The notes under the pieces: generated by a model
What the model saw: the letters and a program-made list of their open reading frames with translations, nothing else
Database searches by the model: none
What the model was told of the DNA's origin: nothing
Made by a program: the position numbers and the translations under genes
Assembly: GCF_008704425.1 (NCBI RefSeq)
Contig: NZ_CP023696.1
Span: 4,752,501-4,816,500, forward strand
Source: Streptomyces fradiae ATCC 10745 = DSM 40063
GTDB taxonomy: Bacteria; Actinomycetota; Actinomycetes; Streptomycetales; Streptomycetaceae
DNA: 64,000 nucleotides
Direction: 5' to 3'
In this document: positions 1 to 10,115 of the stretch, piece after piece
How the letters are laid out: every line of letters starts with the position of its first letter
How positions within the stretch are numbered: position 1 is the first letter of the stretch

Positions 1-4
1 GCCC

Positions 5-1348
5 GTGCGTGATTACCTGCTGACGCTCTGCATCACGGCCGCGGTGACCTATCTGCTCACCGGGCCGGTGCGGAAGTTCGCCATCGCGGCGGGCGCGATG
101 CCCGAGATCCGCGCGCGTGACGTGCACCGAGAACCCACGCCCCGGCTGGGCGGCATCGCCATGTTCTTCGGCCTGTGCGCGGGCCTGCTGGTCGCGGACC
201 ACCTGGACAACCTCAACAGCGTCTTCGAGCTGTCCAACGAGCCGCGCGCGCTGCTCTCCGGTGCCGCCCTGATCTGGCTGATCGGCGTCCTGGACGACAA
301 GTTCGAGATCGACGCGCTGATCAAGCTGGGCGCGCAGATGATCGCCGCGGGCGTCATGGTCGTGCAGGGTCTGACGATCCTGTGGCTGCCGATCCCGGGC
401 ATCGGCACGGTCGGGCTCACCCAGTGGCAGGGCACGCTGCTCACGGTCGCGCTGGTCGTCCTCACCATCAACGCCGTGAACTTCGTGGACGGCCTCGACG
501 GCCTGGCCGCCGGCATGGTCTGCCTCGCCGCCGCCGCGTTCTTCCTGTACGCGTACCGGATCTGGTTCGGCTACGGGATCGAGGCCGCCGCGCCCGCGAC
601 GCTGTTCGCCGCCGTGCTGATGGGCATGTGCCTGGGCTTCCTGCCGCACAACATGCACCCGGCGCGGATCTTCATGGGCGACTCGGGGTCGATGCTGATC
701 GGCCTGGTGCTGGCCGCGTCGGCGATCTCCATCACGGGTCAGGTGGACCCGGACACACTGCTGGTCTTCGAGGGCTCCACCCGCGAGGCGACGCACGCCG
801 CGCTGCCGGTCTTCATGCCGCTGCTGCTGCCGCTGACGATCATCGCGATCCCGATGGCCGACCTGTTCCTGGCCATCGTGCGGCGCACCTGGAACGGCCA
901 GTCGCCGTTCGCCGCCGACCGCGGGCACCTGCACCACCGGCTGCTCGAGATCGGCCACTCGCACAGCCGGGCCGTGTGGATCATGTACTTCTGGTCGTCG
1001 CTGATCGCCTTCGGAACCCTGACGTACTCCGTCCACTCGGAGTCCATGTGGATCATCCTGCCGATCGTGGTGCTGAGTGCGGTCGGCCTGGTGCTGCTGC
1101 TCCTGCCGCGCTTCCAGCCGCGCGCGCCGCTGTGGGCGCAGTCGTTCGTGCCGCCCCGCTACCGGCGCCGCAGGCGGACCGGCGAGGAGGGCGAGCCCGT
1201 CCCGGGGGAGCCGTCGCGGGAGGGGCCGGGCGCCGCCCCGGAGGAGCCCGCCGACTCCGTGCGGGTGCCGGAGGGGATCAACGGCGCGACCGCCGTGGGG
1301 CACCGCTCGCGGCTGCCCGAGCGGGGTAAAGTCGGTTCACCGCGTTGA
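5..1348 (+). CDS. wecA: MraY/WecA-family undecaprenyl-phosphate N-acetylaminosugar-1-phosphate transferase
   Basis: This integral membrane enzyme of 447 aa transfers a sugar-1-phosphate from a UDP-sugar to a polyprenyl phosphate, the first step of a cell-wall glycopolymer. Family motifs are present: an Asp pair in VLDDKFEID (about residue 97), NAVNFVDGLDGLAAG (about 155), FMGDSGSM (about 224) and the His cluster HLHHRLLEIGHSH (about 308). About ten hydrophobic segments are followed by a charged, Pro/Gly/Glu-rich tail of roughly 65 residues. The start is GTG at position 5, and its ribosome site lies outside the window. Its position just before atpI matches rfe/wecA of mycobacteria. The exact sugar (GlcNAc-1-P as in WecA/TagO) is inferred from family membership. 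Confidence 0.9.
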   Translation: MRDYLLTLCITAAVTYLLTGPVRKFAIAAGAMPEIRARDVHREPTPRLGGIAMFFGLCAGLLVADHLDNLNSVFELSNEPRALLSGAALIWLIGVLDDKFEIDALIKLGAQMIAAGVMVVQGLTILWLPIPGIGTVGLTQWQGTLLTVALVVLTINAVNFVDGLDGLAAGMVCLAAAAFFLYAYRIWFGYGIEAAAPATLFAAVLMGMCLGFLPHNMHPARIFMGDSGSMLIGLVLAASAISITGQVDPDTLLVFEGSTREATHAALPVFMPLLLPLTIIAIPMADLFLAIVRRTWNGQSPFAADRGHLHHRLLEIGHSHSRAVWIMYFWSSLIAFGTLTYSVHSESMWIILPIVVLSAVGLVLLLLPRFQPRAPLWAQSFVPPRYRRRRRTGEEGEPVPGEPSREGPGAAPEEPADSVRVPEGINGATAVGHRSRLPERGKVGSPR

Positions 1349-1423
1349 CGGACCGCCGCAATGGCCCCGTTACCAGACAAAGCTCCCTGGCGAGATGCAC
1401 ACTCGCGCGCTATCCCTCTCATG

Positions 1424-1484
1424 TGTGAGTGTTGGCACACTTTCGGGTAAAGACCTCGCCAAATAGTTTGTGATAGCGTTCACG
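1424..1484. promoter_or_regulatory. Two CRP-like palindromes upstream of the atp operon
   Basis: TGTGA-N6-GCACA lies at 1424-1439 and TGTGA-N6-TCACG at 1469-1484. Each matches the classical CRP box TGTGA-N6-TCACA at nine of ten positions. The first also fits the GTG-N6-G-N-CAC form that I recall for Streptomyces Crp. They sit 124 to 184 bases upstream of the atpI start in a gene-free stretch that must carry the operon promoter. Function is inferred from sequence alone. Confidence 0.5.
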
Positions 1485-1607
1485 AGGCCCGGCGATAGTG
1501 GGCGGTCGTTGTGCGAAGGCCCACGGCTCCGACGACCGGCTTCTGCCGTGCCTGGCTCTGTCCATGACGACACCCCCTGCTTGCCCCCCAGTAGCGGAGA
1601 CGCCGCC

Positions 1608-2051
1608 ATGCCCTCTAGCGCCACCCGCGCTCTTCTTCCGATGGTCGTGCCCACGGCCGCCGTCGGCGTGCTCGCCGCTGCCGTGAGCGCCGTGACCGCA
1701 GGTGCGAAGGGGGCGATCGGGTCCGTCCTGGGCGTCCTGGTCGTGCTGGTCTTCATGGCGGCGGGGCAGCTGGCCCTCCAGTACGTCGCCAAGGCGATGC
1801 CCCAGCTCTTCCAGGGCATGGGGCTCATGATCTACTCCGTGCAGCTGGTGCTGCTGCTCGTGTTCGTCATGGCCGTGCGGGACACCACGGCCTTCGACCT
1901 CCAGGCCATGGCGTTCACGCTGGTGGCCGCCGTCGTCGTCTGGATCGCCGCGCAGGCGCGGGCCGGCCTGAAGGCGCGGACCCCGTACGTCGAGCCGGCC
2001 CTGGAGACCCCGCACCAGCCGCAGGGTGCCGAGGTGCCCCATGAGAAGTAG
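1608..2051 (+). CDS. atpI: ATP synthase protein I (AtpI)
   Basis: Small membrane protein of 147 aa at the head of the ATP synthase operon. AtpI proteins are thought to assist c-ring assembly or Mg2+ supply and are not part of the finished enzyme. Four hydrophobic segments are visible (roughly residues 8-28, 34-55, 70-92 and 98-118), followed by a polar tail. The frame stays open upstream to 1470, but ATG at 1608 is chosen because GGAGA sits seven bases before it and the upstream residues do not resemble the family. Low sequence conservation is normal for AtpI; identity rests on position, size and topology. Confidence 0.85.
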   Translation: MPSSATRALLPMVVPTAAVGVLAAAVSAVTAGAKGAIGSVLGVLVVLVFMAAGQLALQYVAKAMPQLFQGMGLMIYSVQLVLLLVFVMAVRDTTAFDLQAMAFTLVAAVVVWIAAQARAGLKARTPYVEPALETPHQPQGAEVPHEK

Positions 2052-2269
2052 GGGCGGTATAAGCGTCCGTGCGAAGGGCTGCTATCGTCCGGTTCAAACT
2101 GCGGCACTGAGGGTGAGGGCAGGAGCGCTGTCGTCGACCCCGACGCGAGGCTTCACGCCTGTCCGCCGCCACCACCCCCGTAAGACAAGTCCGGTGCCGA
2201 CCTGCGGCTGCCTGCCGCTCCGATACAACGAGGTTGCCGTAACCATGCGCCATGCAGAAGGAGCTCTTG
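2052..2269 (+). other. Gap between atpI and atpB
   Basis: These 218 bases hold no credible gene. The length is unusual inside an operon and could carry an internal promoter; TATCGT near 2083 resembles a -10 box but has no convincing -35 partner. The atpB ribosome site AAGGAG is at 2258-2263. Confidence 0.4.
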
Positions 2270-3082
2270 GTGACTGCTGACGCCCAGACGCTCGCGTTCG
2301 AGGTCGACTGCCATCTGTTCGAGGGATGCGGCTTCCCCGCCCCCTCCGTGTGGTCGTTCATCTTCGACCCGATCTTCGTGGTCGGGCCCGTCGAGTTCAA
2401 CAAGCCGATGCTGCTGGCGATCATCGGGACCTTCGCCATCATCGCGTTCTTCTGGGCCGCCTTCGCCAAGGCCAAGGTGGTTCCCGGCAAGTTCCAGATG
2501 GTCGCCGAGGCGCTCTACGAGTTCGTCCGCCAGGGCGTGGCCCGCGAGGTCATCGGCAAGAAGGGCGAGCCCTTCGTACCGCTCCTCGTGTCGCTGTTCT
2601 TCTTCGTGTGGATGCTGAACCTCTGGGCCCTGATCCCGCTGGCGCAGTTCCCGGTCAGCTCCGTCATCGCCTACCCGGTCGGCCTGGCCCTCCTGGTGTG
2701 GGTCACCTACATGACGGTCACCTTCCGGAGCAACGGCTTCGTCGGCGGCATCCGCAACCTCTGCGTGCCGAGCGGCCTGCCCAAGCCGATCTACGTGCTG
2801 CTGACGCCGCTCGAGTTCGTGTCCAACGTCTTCGTACGCCCCTTCACCCTGGCCGTACGACTCTTCGCGAACATGTTCGCGGGACACATCCTGATCCTGA
2901 TCTTCACCATCGCCACGTGGTACATGCTCGGCACGTTCCTGGGCACGGTCTACGCCTCGGCGTCCTTCCTGATGACGCTCGTCCTCACGGTCTTCGAGCT
3001 CTTCATCCAGGCGCTCCAGGCGTACGTGTTCACCGTCCTGACCGCCACGTACCTCTCGCAGGCGCTCGAAGAAGCGCACTGA
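2270..3082 (+). CDS. atpB: F0F1 ATP synthase subunit a
   Basis: Subunit a forms the two proton half-channels of the F0 motor, next to the c-ring. The product is 270 aa with five to six transmembrane helices. The essential arginine is in the helix LAVRLFANMFAGH in the C-terminal half, where proton transfer to the c-ring Glu occurs. An ATG at 2252 is in frame, but it lies upstream of the ribosome site AAGGAG (2258-2263), so GTG at 2270, six bases after that site, is preferred. Nothing is unusual apart from the long leader. Confidence 0.96.
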   Translation: MTADAQTLAFEVDCHLFEGCGFPAPSVWSFIFDPIFVVGPVEFNKPMLLAIIGTFAIIAFFWAAFAKAKVVPGKFQMVAEALYEFVRQGVAREVIGKKGEPFVPLLVSLFFFVWMLNLWALIPLAQFPVSSVIAYPVGLALLVWVTYMTVTFRSNGFVGGIRNLCVPSGLPKPIYVLLTPLEFVSNVFVRPFTLAVRLFANMFAGHILILIFTIATWYMLGTFLGTVYASASFLMTLVLTVFELFIQALQAYVFTVLTATYLSQALEEAH

Positions 3083-3161
3083 CGAAACAGCCACCCCGGC
3101 TGCCCCCAAGACGTCCGGTGGACCACCAGCCACCGGCCCACCAAGAGAAGGAACCACGGAC

Positions 3162-3395
3162 ATGTCTGCTCTCGAGACCCTCGCGGCTGTCAACGGCAAC
3201 GTCGGCACCATCGGTTACGGCCTCGCCGCGATCGGCCCGGGTATCGGTATCGGCATCATCTTCGGCAACGGTGTGCAGGCCATCGCCCGCCAGCCCGAGG
3301 CCGCCGGCCTCATCCGCCAGAACATGCTGCTCGGCTTCGCCGTCGTCGAGGCCCTCGCGCTCATCGGCTTCGTCGTTCCGTTCATCGTCAAGTAA
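3162..3395 (+). CDS. atpE: F0F1 ATP synthase subunit c
   Basis: Proteolipid of 77 aa that oligomerises into the rotating c-ring. Two helices flank the polar loop ARQPE (residues 42-46). The ion-binding carboxylate is Glu63 in VVEALALIGF, as expected for an H+-type ring. The N-terminal helix carries the Gly-rich GPGIGIGI packing motif. The gene starts at ATG 3162 behind AAGGAA, 79 bases after atpB. In mycobacteria the equivalent protein is the bedaquiline target; this identification comes from the family, not from the sequence alone. Confidence 0.97.
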   Translation: MSALETLAAVNGNVGTIGYGLAAIGPGIGIGIIFGNGVQAIARQPEAAGLIRQNMLLGFAVVEALALIGFVVPFIVK

Positions 3396-3433
3396 CGGTC
3401 CGTTCGTAGCCGCATTCGACGGAAAGGTCCATC

Positions 3434-3970
3434 ATGTTGCATCTGGCAGCTGAAGAGCCGCAGATGCCGCTGCTCCCGGTCTGGCCCGAGATCGTCATCG
3501 GCCTGATCGCCTTCGGCATCGTCTTCGTCATCTTCGCCAAGAAGCTCCTTCCGACGATCAACAAGGCTCTGGAAGAGCGCCGTGAGGCCATCGAAGGCCG
3601 CATGGAGCAGGCTGAGGCGGCCCAGGTCGAGGCCCAGAGTGTTCTGGAGCAGTACCGGGCGCAGCTCGACGAGGCCCGGCACGAGGCCGCGCGACTGCGC
3701 CAGGAGGCCCAGGAGCAGGGCGCCACGATCATCGCCGAGATGAGGGCGGAAGGCCAGCGCCAGCGCGACGAGATCATCGCCACGGGCCAGGCCCAGATCG
3801 AGCGCGAGCGCGCCGCGGCCGCCGCAGCCCTGCGGCAGGACGTCGGCAAGCTCGCCACCGACCTGGCCGGCAAGCTGGTCGGCGAGTCCCTCGAGGACAC
3901 CGCCCGCCAGAGCCGCACCATCGACCGCTTCCTCGACGAGCTCGAGGAGAAGGCCGAGGCGTCCCGATGA
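3434..3970 (+). CDS. atpF: F0F1 ATP synthase subunit b
   Basis: The peripheral stalk subunit has one N-terminal membrane anchor (about residues 18-36, VIGLIAFGIVFVIFAKK) followed by a long charged helix rich in Glu, Arg, Gln and Ala, which dimerises and holds the F1 head against rotation. Length is 178 aa, within the usual range of 155-185. The start is ATG 3434, after GGAAAGG. The stop codon overlaps the start of atpH (ATGA at 3967-3970), implying translational coupling of the two stator subunits. Confidence 0.96.
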   Translation: MLHLAAEEPQMPLLPVWPEIVIGLIAFGIVFVIFAKKLLPTINKALEERREAIEGRMEQAEAAQVEAQSVLEQYRAQLDEARHEAARLRQEAQEQGATIIAEMRAEGQRQRDEIIATGQAQIERERAAAAAALRQDVGKLATDLAGKLVGESLEDTARQSRTIDRFLDELEEKAEASR

Positions 3971-4782
3971 ACGGAGCGAGCCGCGAGGCACTGGCTGCCG
4001 CGCGCGAGCGTCTCGACGCGCTGACCGACAACACGTCGGTCGACGCCGGGAGGCTCGCCGAGGAGCTGGCCGCCGTCACCGCGCTGCTCGACCGCGAGGT
4101 GTCGCTGCGCCGGGTCCTCACCGACCCGGCGCAGGCCGGCGAGGCCAAGGCCGACCTGGCCGCGCGACTGCTGAGCGGTCAGGTGGGCGGGGAGACCGTC
4201 GACCTGGTCTCCGGCATGGTCCGCTCCCGCTGGTCCGCGTCGCGCGACCTGGTCGACGCGCTCGAGGAGCTGGCGGACACCGCGGACCTCACGGCCGCCC
4301 AGCGGGCCGGCGTCCTCGACGACGTCGAGGACGAGCTGTTCCGGTTCGGCCGCATCGCTGCCTCCAGCCCCGAGCTGCGGGCCGCGCTGTCCGACCGGGC
4401 CGCCACGGCCACCGCCAAGGGCGAGCTGCTGCGCCGCCTCCTGGGCGGCCGGGCGCACGCGGTCACCGAGCGGCTGATCATCCGCCTCGTCACCCGGCCG
4501 CGGGGACGTAGCCTGGAGGGGGGACTCGAGTCCCTGTCCAAGCTCGCCGCGGCGCGCCGGGACCGCATGGTCGCGGTGGTCACCTCGGCGGTACCGCTCA
4601 CGGACCAGCAGAAGCGGCGCCTCGGCGCGGCGCTGGCCCGGATGTACGGCCGTGAGATGCACCTGAACCTGGACGTGGACCCCACGGTCCTCGGCGGGAT
4701 CTCGGTGCGGATCGGTGACGAGGTCGTCGACGGCACGATCGCCACCCGCCTCGACGAGGCGTCGCGGCGACTGGCCGACTGA
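3967..4782 (+). CDS. atpH: F0F1 ATP synthase subunit delta
   Basis: Delta (OSCP equivalent) links the b stalk to the top of the F1 hexamer. At 271 aa it is longer than the roughly 180 aa of E. coli delta, as is usual in Streptomyces: an extra helical N-terminal segment of about 90 residues precedes the conserved domain. The C-terminal signature is visible in LNLDVDPTVLGGISVRIGDEVVDG (about residues 236-259). It overlaps atpF by four bases. Mycobacteria fuse b and delta; here they are separate but coupled. Confidence 0.94.
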   Translation: MNGASREALAAARERLDALTDNTSVDAGRLAEELAAVTALLDREVSLRRVLTDPAQAGEAKADLAARLLSGQVGGETVDLVSGMVRSRWSASRDLVDALEELADTADLTAAQRAGVLDDVEDELFRFGRIAASSPELRAALSDRAATATAKGELLRRLLGGRAHAVTERLIIRLVTRPRGRSLEGGLESLSKLAAARRDRMVAVVTSAVPLTDQQKRRLGAALARMYGREMHLNLDVDPTVLGGISVRIGDEVVDGTIATRLDEASRRLAD

Positions 4783-4948
4783 CCCGCGGACCAGGTCACC
4801 ACAGCAAGCAAAGCGTTACCTACGGCCCGGTTGGGCCGTGCACAGGATGCAGAAGTTCTGGGGGCCCGCGGCGTCAGCCGCACCGGGCAGCACAGCCCCA
4901 GACCCCCCAAAGCAACTTCGGGCCCAACAAGGAGAGCAGGGAACCCAG

Positions 4949-6547
<1,599 letters not shown>

Positions 6548-6567
6548 CGACGGAAGGGACCTGATCC

Positions 6568-7485
6568 ATGGGAGCGCAGCTCCGGGTCTACAAGCGTCGC
6601 ATCCGGTCGATCACCGCGACGAAGAAGATCACCAAGGCGATGGAGATGATCTCCGCCTCGCGCATCGTCAAGGCGCAGCGCAAGGTGGCGGCCTCCACGC
6701 CGTACGCGACCGAGCTCACCCGCGCGGTCACGGCGGTGGCGACCGGATCGAAGACCGACCACCCGCTCACCACGGAGGCGCAGTCCCCGACCCGTGCCGC
6801 GGTCCTGCTCGTCACGAGCGACCGCGGTCTGGCCGGCGGCTACTCCGCCAACGCCATCAAGCAGGCCGACCGGCTCTCCGAGCGGCTGCGCGGCGAGGGC
6901 AAGGAGGTCGACACGTACATCGTCGGCCGCAAGGGTGTCGCCTACTACGGGTTCCGCGAGCGCAAGGTCGCGGACTCGTGGACCGGCTTCTCCGACAACC
7001 CGACCTACGCGGACGCCAAGCAGGTGGCCGCCCCGCTGATCGCGGCCGTCCAGCAGGACACCGCGGACGGCGGTGTGGACGAGCTGCACATCGTCTTCAC
7101 GGAGTTCGTGTCGATGATGACGCAGACCCCGGTGGACAACCGGATGCTGCCGCTCAGCCTCGCCGAGGCCGAGGAGGAGACGGGGACGAAGGGCGAGCTC
7201 CTTCCCCTGTTCGACTTCGAGCCGTCGGCGGAGGACGTCCTCGACGCCCTCCTGCCGCGCTACGTCGAGAGCCGTGTCTACAACGCCCTGCTGCAGGCCG
7301 CCGCCTCCGAGCACGCGGCCCGCCGCCGGGCGATGAAGTCGGCCACCGACAACGCGGGAGAGCTGATCAACACGCTCTCGCGCCTTGCCAACGCGGCCCG
7401 CCAGGCCGAAATCACCCAGGAAATCAGCGAGATCGTCGGAGGCGCCAGCGCCCTGGCCGACGCGACCGCGGGGAGTGACAAGTAA
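6568..7485 (+). CDS. atpG: F0F1 ATP synthase subunit gamma
   Basis: The central shaft subunit has 305 aa. The N-terminal coiled-coil helix begins GAQLRVYKRRIRSITATKKI and contains the conserved KITKAMEMISASRI stretch. The C-terminal helix carries ALLQAAASEHAARRRAMKSA and ends ITQEISEIVGGA, which rotates inside the alpha3beta3 hexamer. A segment of about 15 residues around position 205 (AEEETGTKGELLPL) fits the extra loop typical of actinobacterial gamma. ATG 6568 follows GGAAGGGA. Its TAA shares one base with the atpD ATG, giving tight coupling. Confidence 0.96.
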   Translation: MGAQLRVYKRRIRSITATKKITKAMEMISASRIVKAQRKVAASTPYATELTRAVTAVATGSKTDHPLTTEAQSPTRAAVLLVTSDRGLAGGYSANAIKQADRLSERLRGEGKEVDTYIVGRKGVAYYGFRERKVADSWTGFSDNPTYADAKQVAAPLIAAVQQDTADGGVDELHIVFTEFVSMMTQTPVDNRMLPLSLAEAEEETGTKGELLPLFDFEPSAEDVLDALLPRYVESRVYNALLQAAASEHAARRRAMKSATDNAGELINTLSRLANAARQAEITQEISEIVGGASALADATAGSDK

Positions 7486-8927
7486 TGACGACCTCTGTTG
7501 AGACGGCCACGGCGACTGGCCGCGTCGCCCGGGTCATCGGCCCGGTCGTCGACGTGGAGTTCCCCGTCGACGCGATGCCGGAGATCTACAACGCGCTGAC
7601 GGTCGAGGTCGACGACCCGGCCGAGGAGGGCAAGCGCAAGACGCTGACGCTCGAGGTGGCGCAGCACCTCGGCGACGGCATCATCCGCGCCATCTCCATG
7701 CAGCCCACCGACGGCCTGGTCCGCCAGGCCCCGGTGACCGACACGGGCAAGGGCATCACCGTCCCGGTCGGCGACTTCACCAAGGGCAAGGTGTTCAACA
7801 CCCTCGGCGAGGTGCTGAACGTGCCCGAGGCGAACGCCGAGGTCACCGAGCGCTGGCCGATCCACCGCACCGCCCCGGCCTTCGACCAGCTCGAGTCGAA
7901 GACCGAGATGTTCGAGACCGGTCTGAAGGTCGTCGACCTTCTCACCCCGTACGTCAAGGGTGGAAAGATCGGTCTGTTCGGTGGCGCCGGTGTCGGCAAG
8001 ACCGTGCTGATCCAGGAAATGATCATGCGTGTCGCCAACCTCCACGAGGGCGTCTCCGTCTTCGCGGGCGTCGGCGAGCGCACCCGTGAGGGCAACGACC
8101 TGATCGCGGAGATGGAGGAGTCCGGCGTCCTGGACAAGACCGCCCTGGTCTTCGGCCAGATGGACGAGCCCCCGGGCACCCGTCTGCGCGTCGCCCTGGC
8201 CGGTCTGACGATGGCGGAGTACTTCCGCGACGTCCAGAAGCAGGACGTGCTCTTCTTCATCGACAACATCTTCCGGTTCACCCAGGCCGGTTCCGAGGTG
8301 TCCACCCTGCTCGGCCGCATGCCGTCCGCGGTGGGCTACCAGCCGAACCTGGCCGACGAGATGGGCCTCCTCCAGGAGCGCATCACGTCGACCCGCGGTC
8401 ACTCGATCACCTCGATGCAGGCGATCTACGTCCCCGCCGACGACCTGACCGACCCGGCGCCGGCCACCACCTTCGCCCACCTCGACGCGACGACGGTTCT
8501 CTCCCGTCCGATCTCCGAGAAGGGCATCTACCCGGCCGTGGACCCGCTGGACTCCACGTCCCGGATCCTGGACCCGCGCTACATCGCGCAGGACCACTAC
8601 GACACCGCCATGCGGGTCAAGGGCATCCTGCAGAAGTACAAGGACCTCCAGGACATCATCGCGATCCTCGGTATCGACGAGCTGGGCGAAGAGGACAAGC
8701 TGGTCGTCCACCGCGCCCGTCGCGTCGAGCGCTTCCTGTCCCAGAACACCCACGCGGCGAAGCAGTTCACCGGCGTGGACGGTTCGGACGTGCCGCTCGA
8801 CGAGTCGATCGCCGCGTTCAACGCGATCTGCGACGGTGAGTACGACCACTTCCCCGAGCAGGCCTTCTTCATGTGCGGTGGGCTCGAGGACCTCAAGAAG
8901 AACGCCAAGGACCTGGGCGTCTCCTGA
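7485..8927 (+). CDS. atpD: F0F1 ATP synthase subunit beta
   Basis: The catalytic subunit is 480 aa, the standard length. Walker A GGAGVGKT is at residues 166-173. The catalytic Glu lies in GERTREGND, the Walker B strand is DVLFFIDNIFRF, and the family signature PAVDPLDSTSR is present. The start ATG overlaps the atpG stop by one base. It is followed not by atpC directly but by a very stable hairpin and a gap of 213 bases. Codon choice is strongly biased to C-ending codons, as expected for a highly expressed gene. Confidence 0.98.
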   Translation: MTTSVETATATGRVARVIGPVVDVEFPVDAMPEIYNALTVEVDDPAEEGKRKTLTLEVAQHLGDGIIRAISMQPTDGLVRQAPVTDTGKGITVPVGDFTKGKVFNTLGEVLNVPEANAEVTERWPIHRTAPAFDQLESKTEMFETGLKVVDLLTPYVKGGKIGLFGGAGVGKTVLIQEMIMRVANLHEGVSVFAGVGERTREGNDLIAEMEESGVLDKTALVFGQMDEPPGTRLRVALAGLTMAEYFRDVQKQDVLFFIDNIFRFTQAGSEVSTLLGRMPSAVGYQPNLADEMGLLQERITSTRGHSITSMQAIYVPADDLTDPAPATTFAHLDATTVLSRPISEKGIYPAVDPLDSTSRILDPRYIAQDHYDTAMRVKGILQKYKDLQDIIAILGIDELGEEDKLVVHRARRVERFLSQNTHAAKQFTGVDGSDVPLDESIAAFNAICDGEYDHFPEQAFFMCGGLEDLKKNAKDLGVS

Positions 8928-8933
8928 GGTCGG

Positions 8934-8976
8934 TGCGGTGCGAGGGGGCGGGCGCGTCCCGCCCCCTCGCACCGCA
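8934..8976 (+). terminator. Perfect 19-bp hairpin between atpD and atpC
   Basis: Arms 8934-8952 and 8958-8976 pair perfectly over 19 bp around the loop CGCGT, starting seven bases after the atpD stop. No T-run follows. It could be a partial terminator or an mRNA processing and stability element that changes the ratio of epsilon to the other subunits. Confidence 0.7.
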
Positions 8977-9140
8977 CGCCCCTGACGGGAGGACCCCTCC
9001 CGGACCCCGGCCGCCCCGGCGGCCGGCCACCGGCCCGCCCGGCCGGTGCGGGTCATCGGCGCTCCGGCGCCGGCGGCCCTACTAGACTTATGACCCAACA
9101 CCCGGCAAGACCCGCCGGGTGGTGACCCGAGGAGCCACCC

Positions 9141-9515
9141 TTGGCCGCTGAGCTGCACGTCGAGCTGGTCGCCGCGGACCGGAGTGTCTGGTCCGGCGAG
9201 GCCACCATGGTCATCGCGCGCACCACCTCCGGCGACATCGGCGTCATGCCCGGCCACCAGCCGCTGCTGGGTGTGCTGGAGTCGGGCCCGGTGACCATCC
9301 GCACCAGCGAGGGGAGCACCGTCGTCGCCGCCGTGCACGGCGGCTTCCTCTCCTTCGCGGACAACAAGCTGTCGCTGCTCGCGGAGATCGCCGAGCTTGC
9401 GGAAGAGATCGACACCCAGCGCGCCGAGCGCGCGCTGGAGCGTGCGAAGTCGGAGTCGGACGCCGCCGCCGAGCGGCGCGCCGAGGTCCGGCTGCGTGCG
9501 GTGGCGGCGCACTAG
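9141..9515 (+). CDS. atpC: F0F1 ATP synthase subunit epsilon
   Basis: Epsilon, 124 aa, binds the foot of gamma and can inhibit ATP hydrolysis. The N-terminal beta-sandwich begins LHVELVAADRSVWSGEA and includes the family stretch SGDIGVMPGHQPLLGVL. The C-terminal part is a helical segment with Glu/Arg/Ala-rich repeats. The start is a rare TTG at 9141, behind GAGGAG (9129-9134), which fits the protein alignment. A small hairpin (ACCCGGC/GCCGGGT, 9100-9120) and TAGACT near 9084 precede it, so a secondary promoter is possible. It closes the ATP synthase operon. Confidence 0.95.
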   Translation: MAAELHVELVAADRSVWSGEATMVIARTTSGDIGVMPGHQPLLGVLESGPVTIRTSEGSTVVAAVHGGFLSFADNKLSLLAEIAELAEEIDTQRAERALERAKSESDAAAERRAEVRLRAVAAH

Positions 9516-9565
9516 CGCTCCGCCGCTGATCACCTTGCCGGGCGCCCCCAGGGGCGGCCCGGCCC

Positions 9566-9612
9566 CTCAGCCGCGGCTCGATCCGGACACTCCGGACCGG
9601 GCCGCGGCTGAG
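9566..9612 (+). terminator. Hairpin after atpC
   Basis: Outer arms 9566-9577 and 9601-9612 pair over 12 bp (CTCAGCCGCGGC with its complement). A second inner TCCGGA/TCCGGA pairing closes around CAC. The position 50 bases after the atpC stop suits an operon terminator. No T-run, as is common in Streptomyces. Confidence 0.7.
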
Positions 9613-9662
9613 GCGATGCAGATGCAGGTCGTATTCGGTAACAGGACGAGGCGAGGAGGTCG

Positions 9663-10115
9663 GTGGAGATGTTCCTCGCTCTGCTGTTGAGCGCACTGGT
9701 CGTCGCACTGGTGGTGATCGGGCTCTTCGTCTTCGGCCTGCGCCGGCGGCTGATCCAGCGGTCGGGCGGCACCTTCGACTGCAGTCTGCGCTGGAACGTC
9801 CCCGAGGAGGACGACACCTCCGGCAAGGGCTGGGTGTACGGGGTGGCCCGGTACAGCGGCGACCAGGTCGGCTGGTTCCGCGTCTTCTCGTACGCGCCCC
9901 GGCCGCGCCGCGTCCTGGAGCGCGCCTCCATCGAGGTCCTGGACCGCCGTATGCCGGAGGGCGAGGAGGAGCTGGCGCTGCTGTCGGACTCCGTCGTGCT
10001 CGGCTGCCTCCACCGGGGGACGCGCCTGGAGCTCGCCATGAGCGAGGACGCCCTGACCGGGTTCCTCGCCTGGCTGGAGGCCGCGCCCCCCGGCCAACGG
10101 GTGAACGTGGCGTAG
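9663..10115 (+). CDS. DUF2550 family single-pass membrane protein
   Basis: Protein of 150 aa with one N-terminal transmembrane helix (FLALLLSALVVALVVIGLFVF, residues 3-23 approximately) followed by a basic RRRLIQR and a soluble domain containing the tryptophans and FDCSLRWN typical of DUF2550. Function is unknown; the family is confined to actinobacteria and sits next to atpC there, including Rv1312 in M. tuberculosis. The start is GTG 9663, or ATG 9669, which has better spacing from GGAGG (9655-9659). The 3' end, including the stop codon, lies inside a repeated sequence. Confidence 0.85.
   Translation: MEMFLALLLSALVVALVVIGLFVFGLRRRLIQRSGGTFDCSLRWNVPEEDDTSGKGWVYGVARYSGDQVGWFRVFSYAPRPRRVLERASIEVLDRRMPEGEEELALLSDSVVLGCLHRGTRLELAMSEDALTGFLAWLEAAPPGQRVNVA

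Noticed and set aside
2252..2269. ATG at 2252 as the start of atpB
   Set aside because: It precedes the AAGGAG site that serves GTG 2270, and the extra residues MQKELL are not part of the family.
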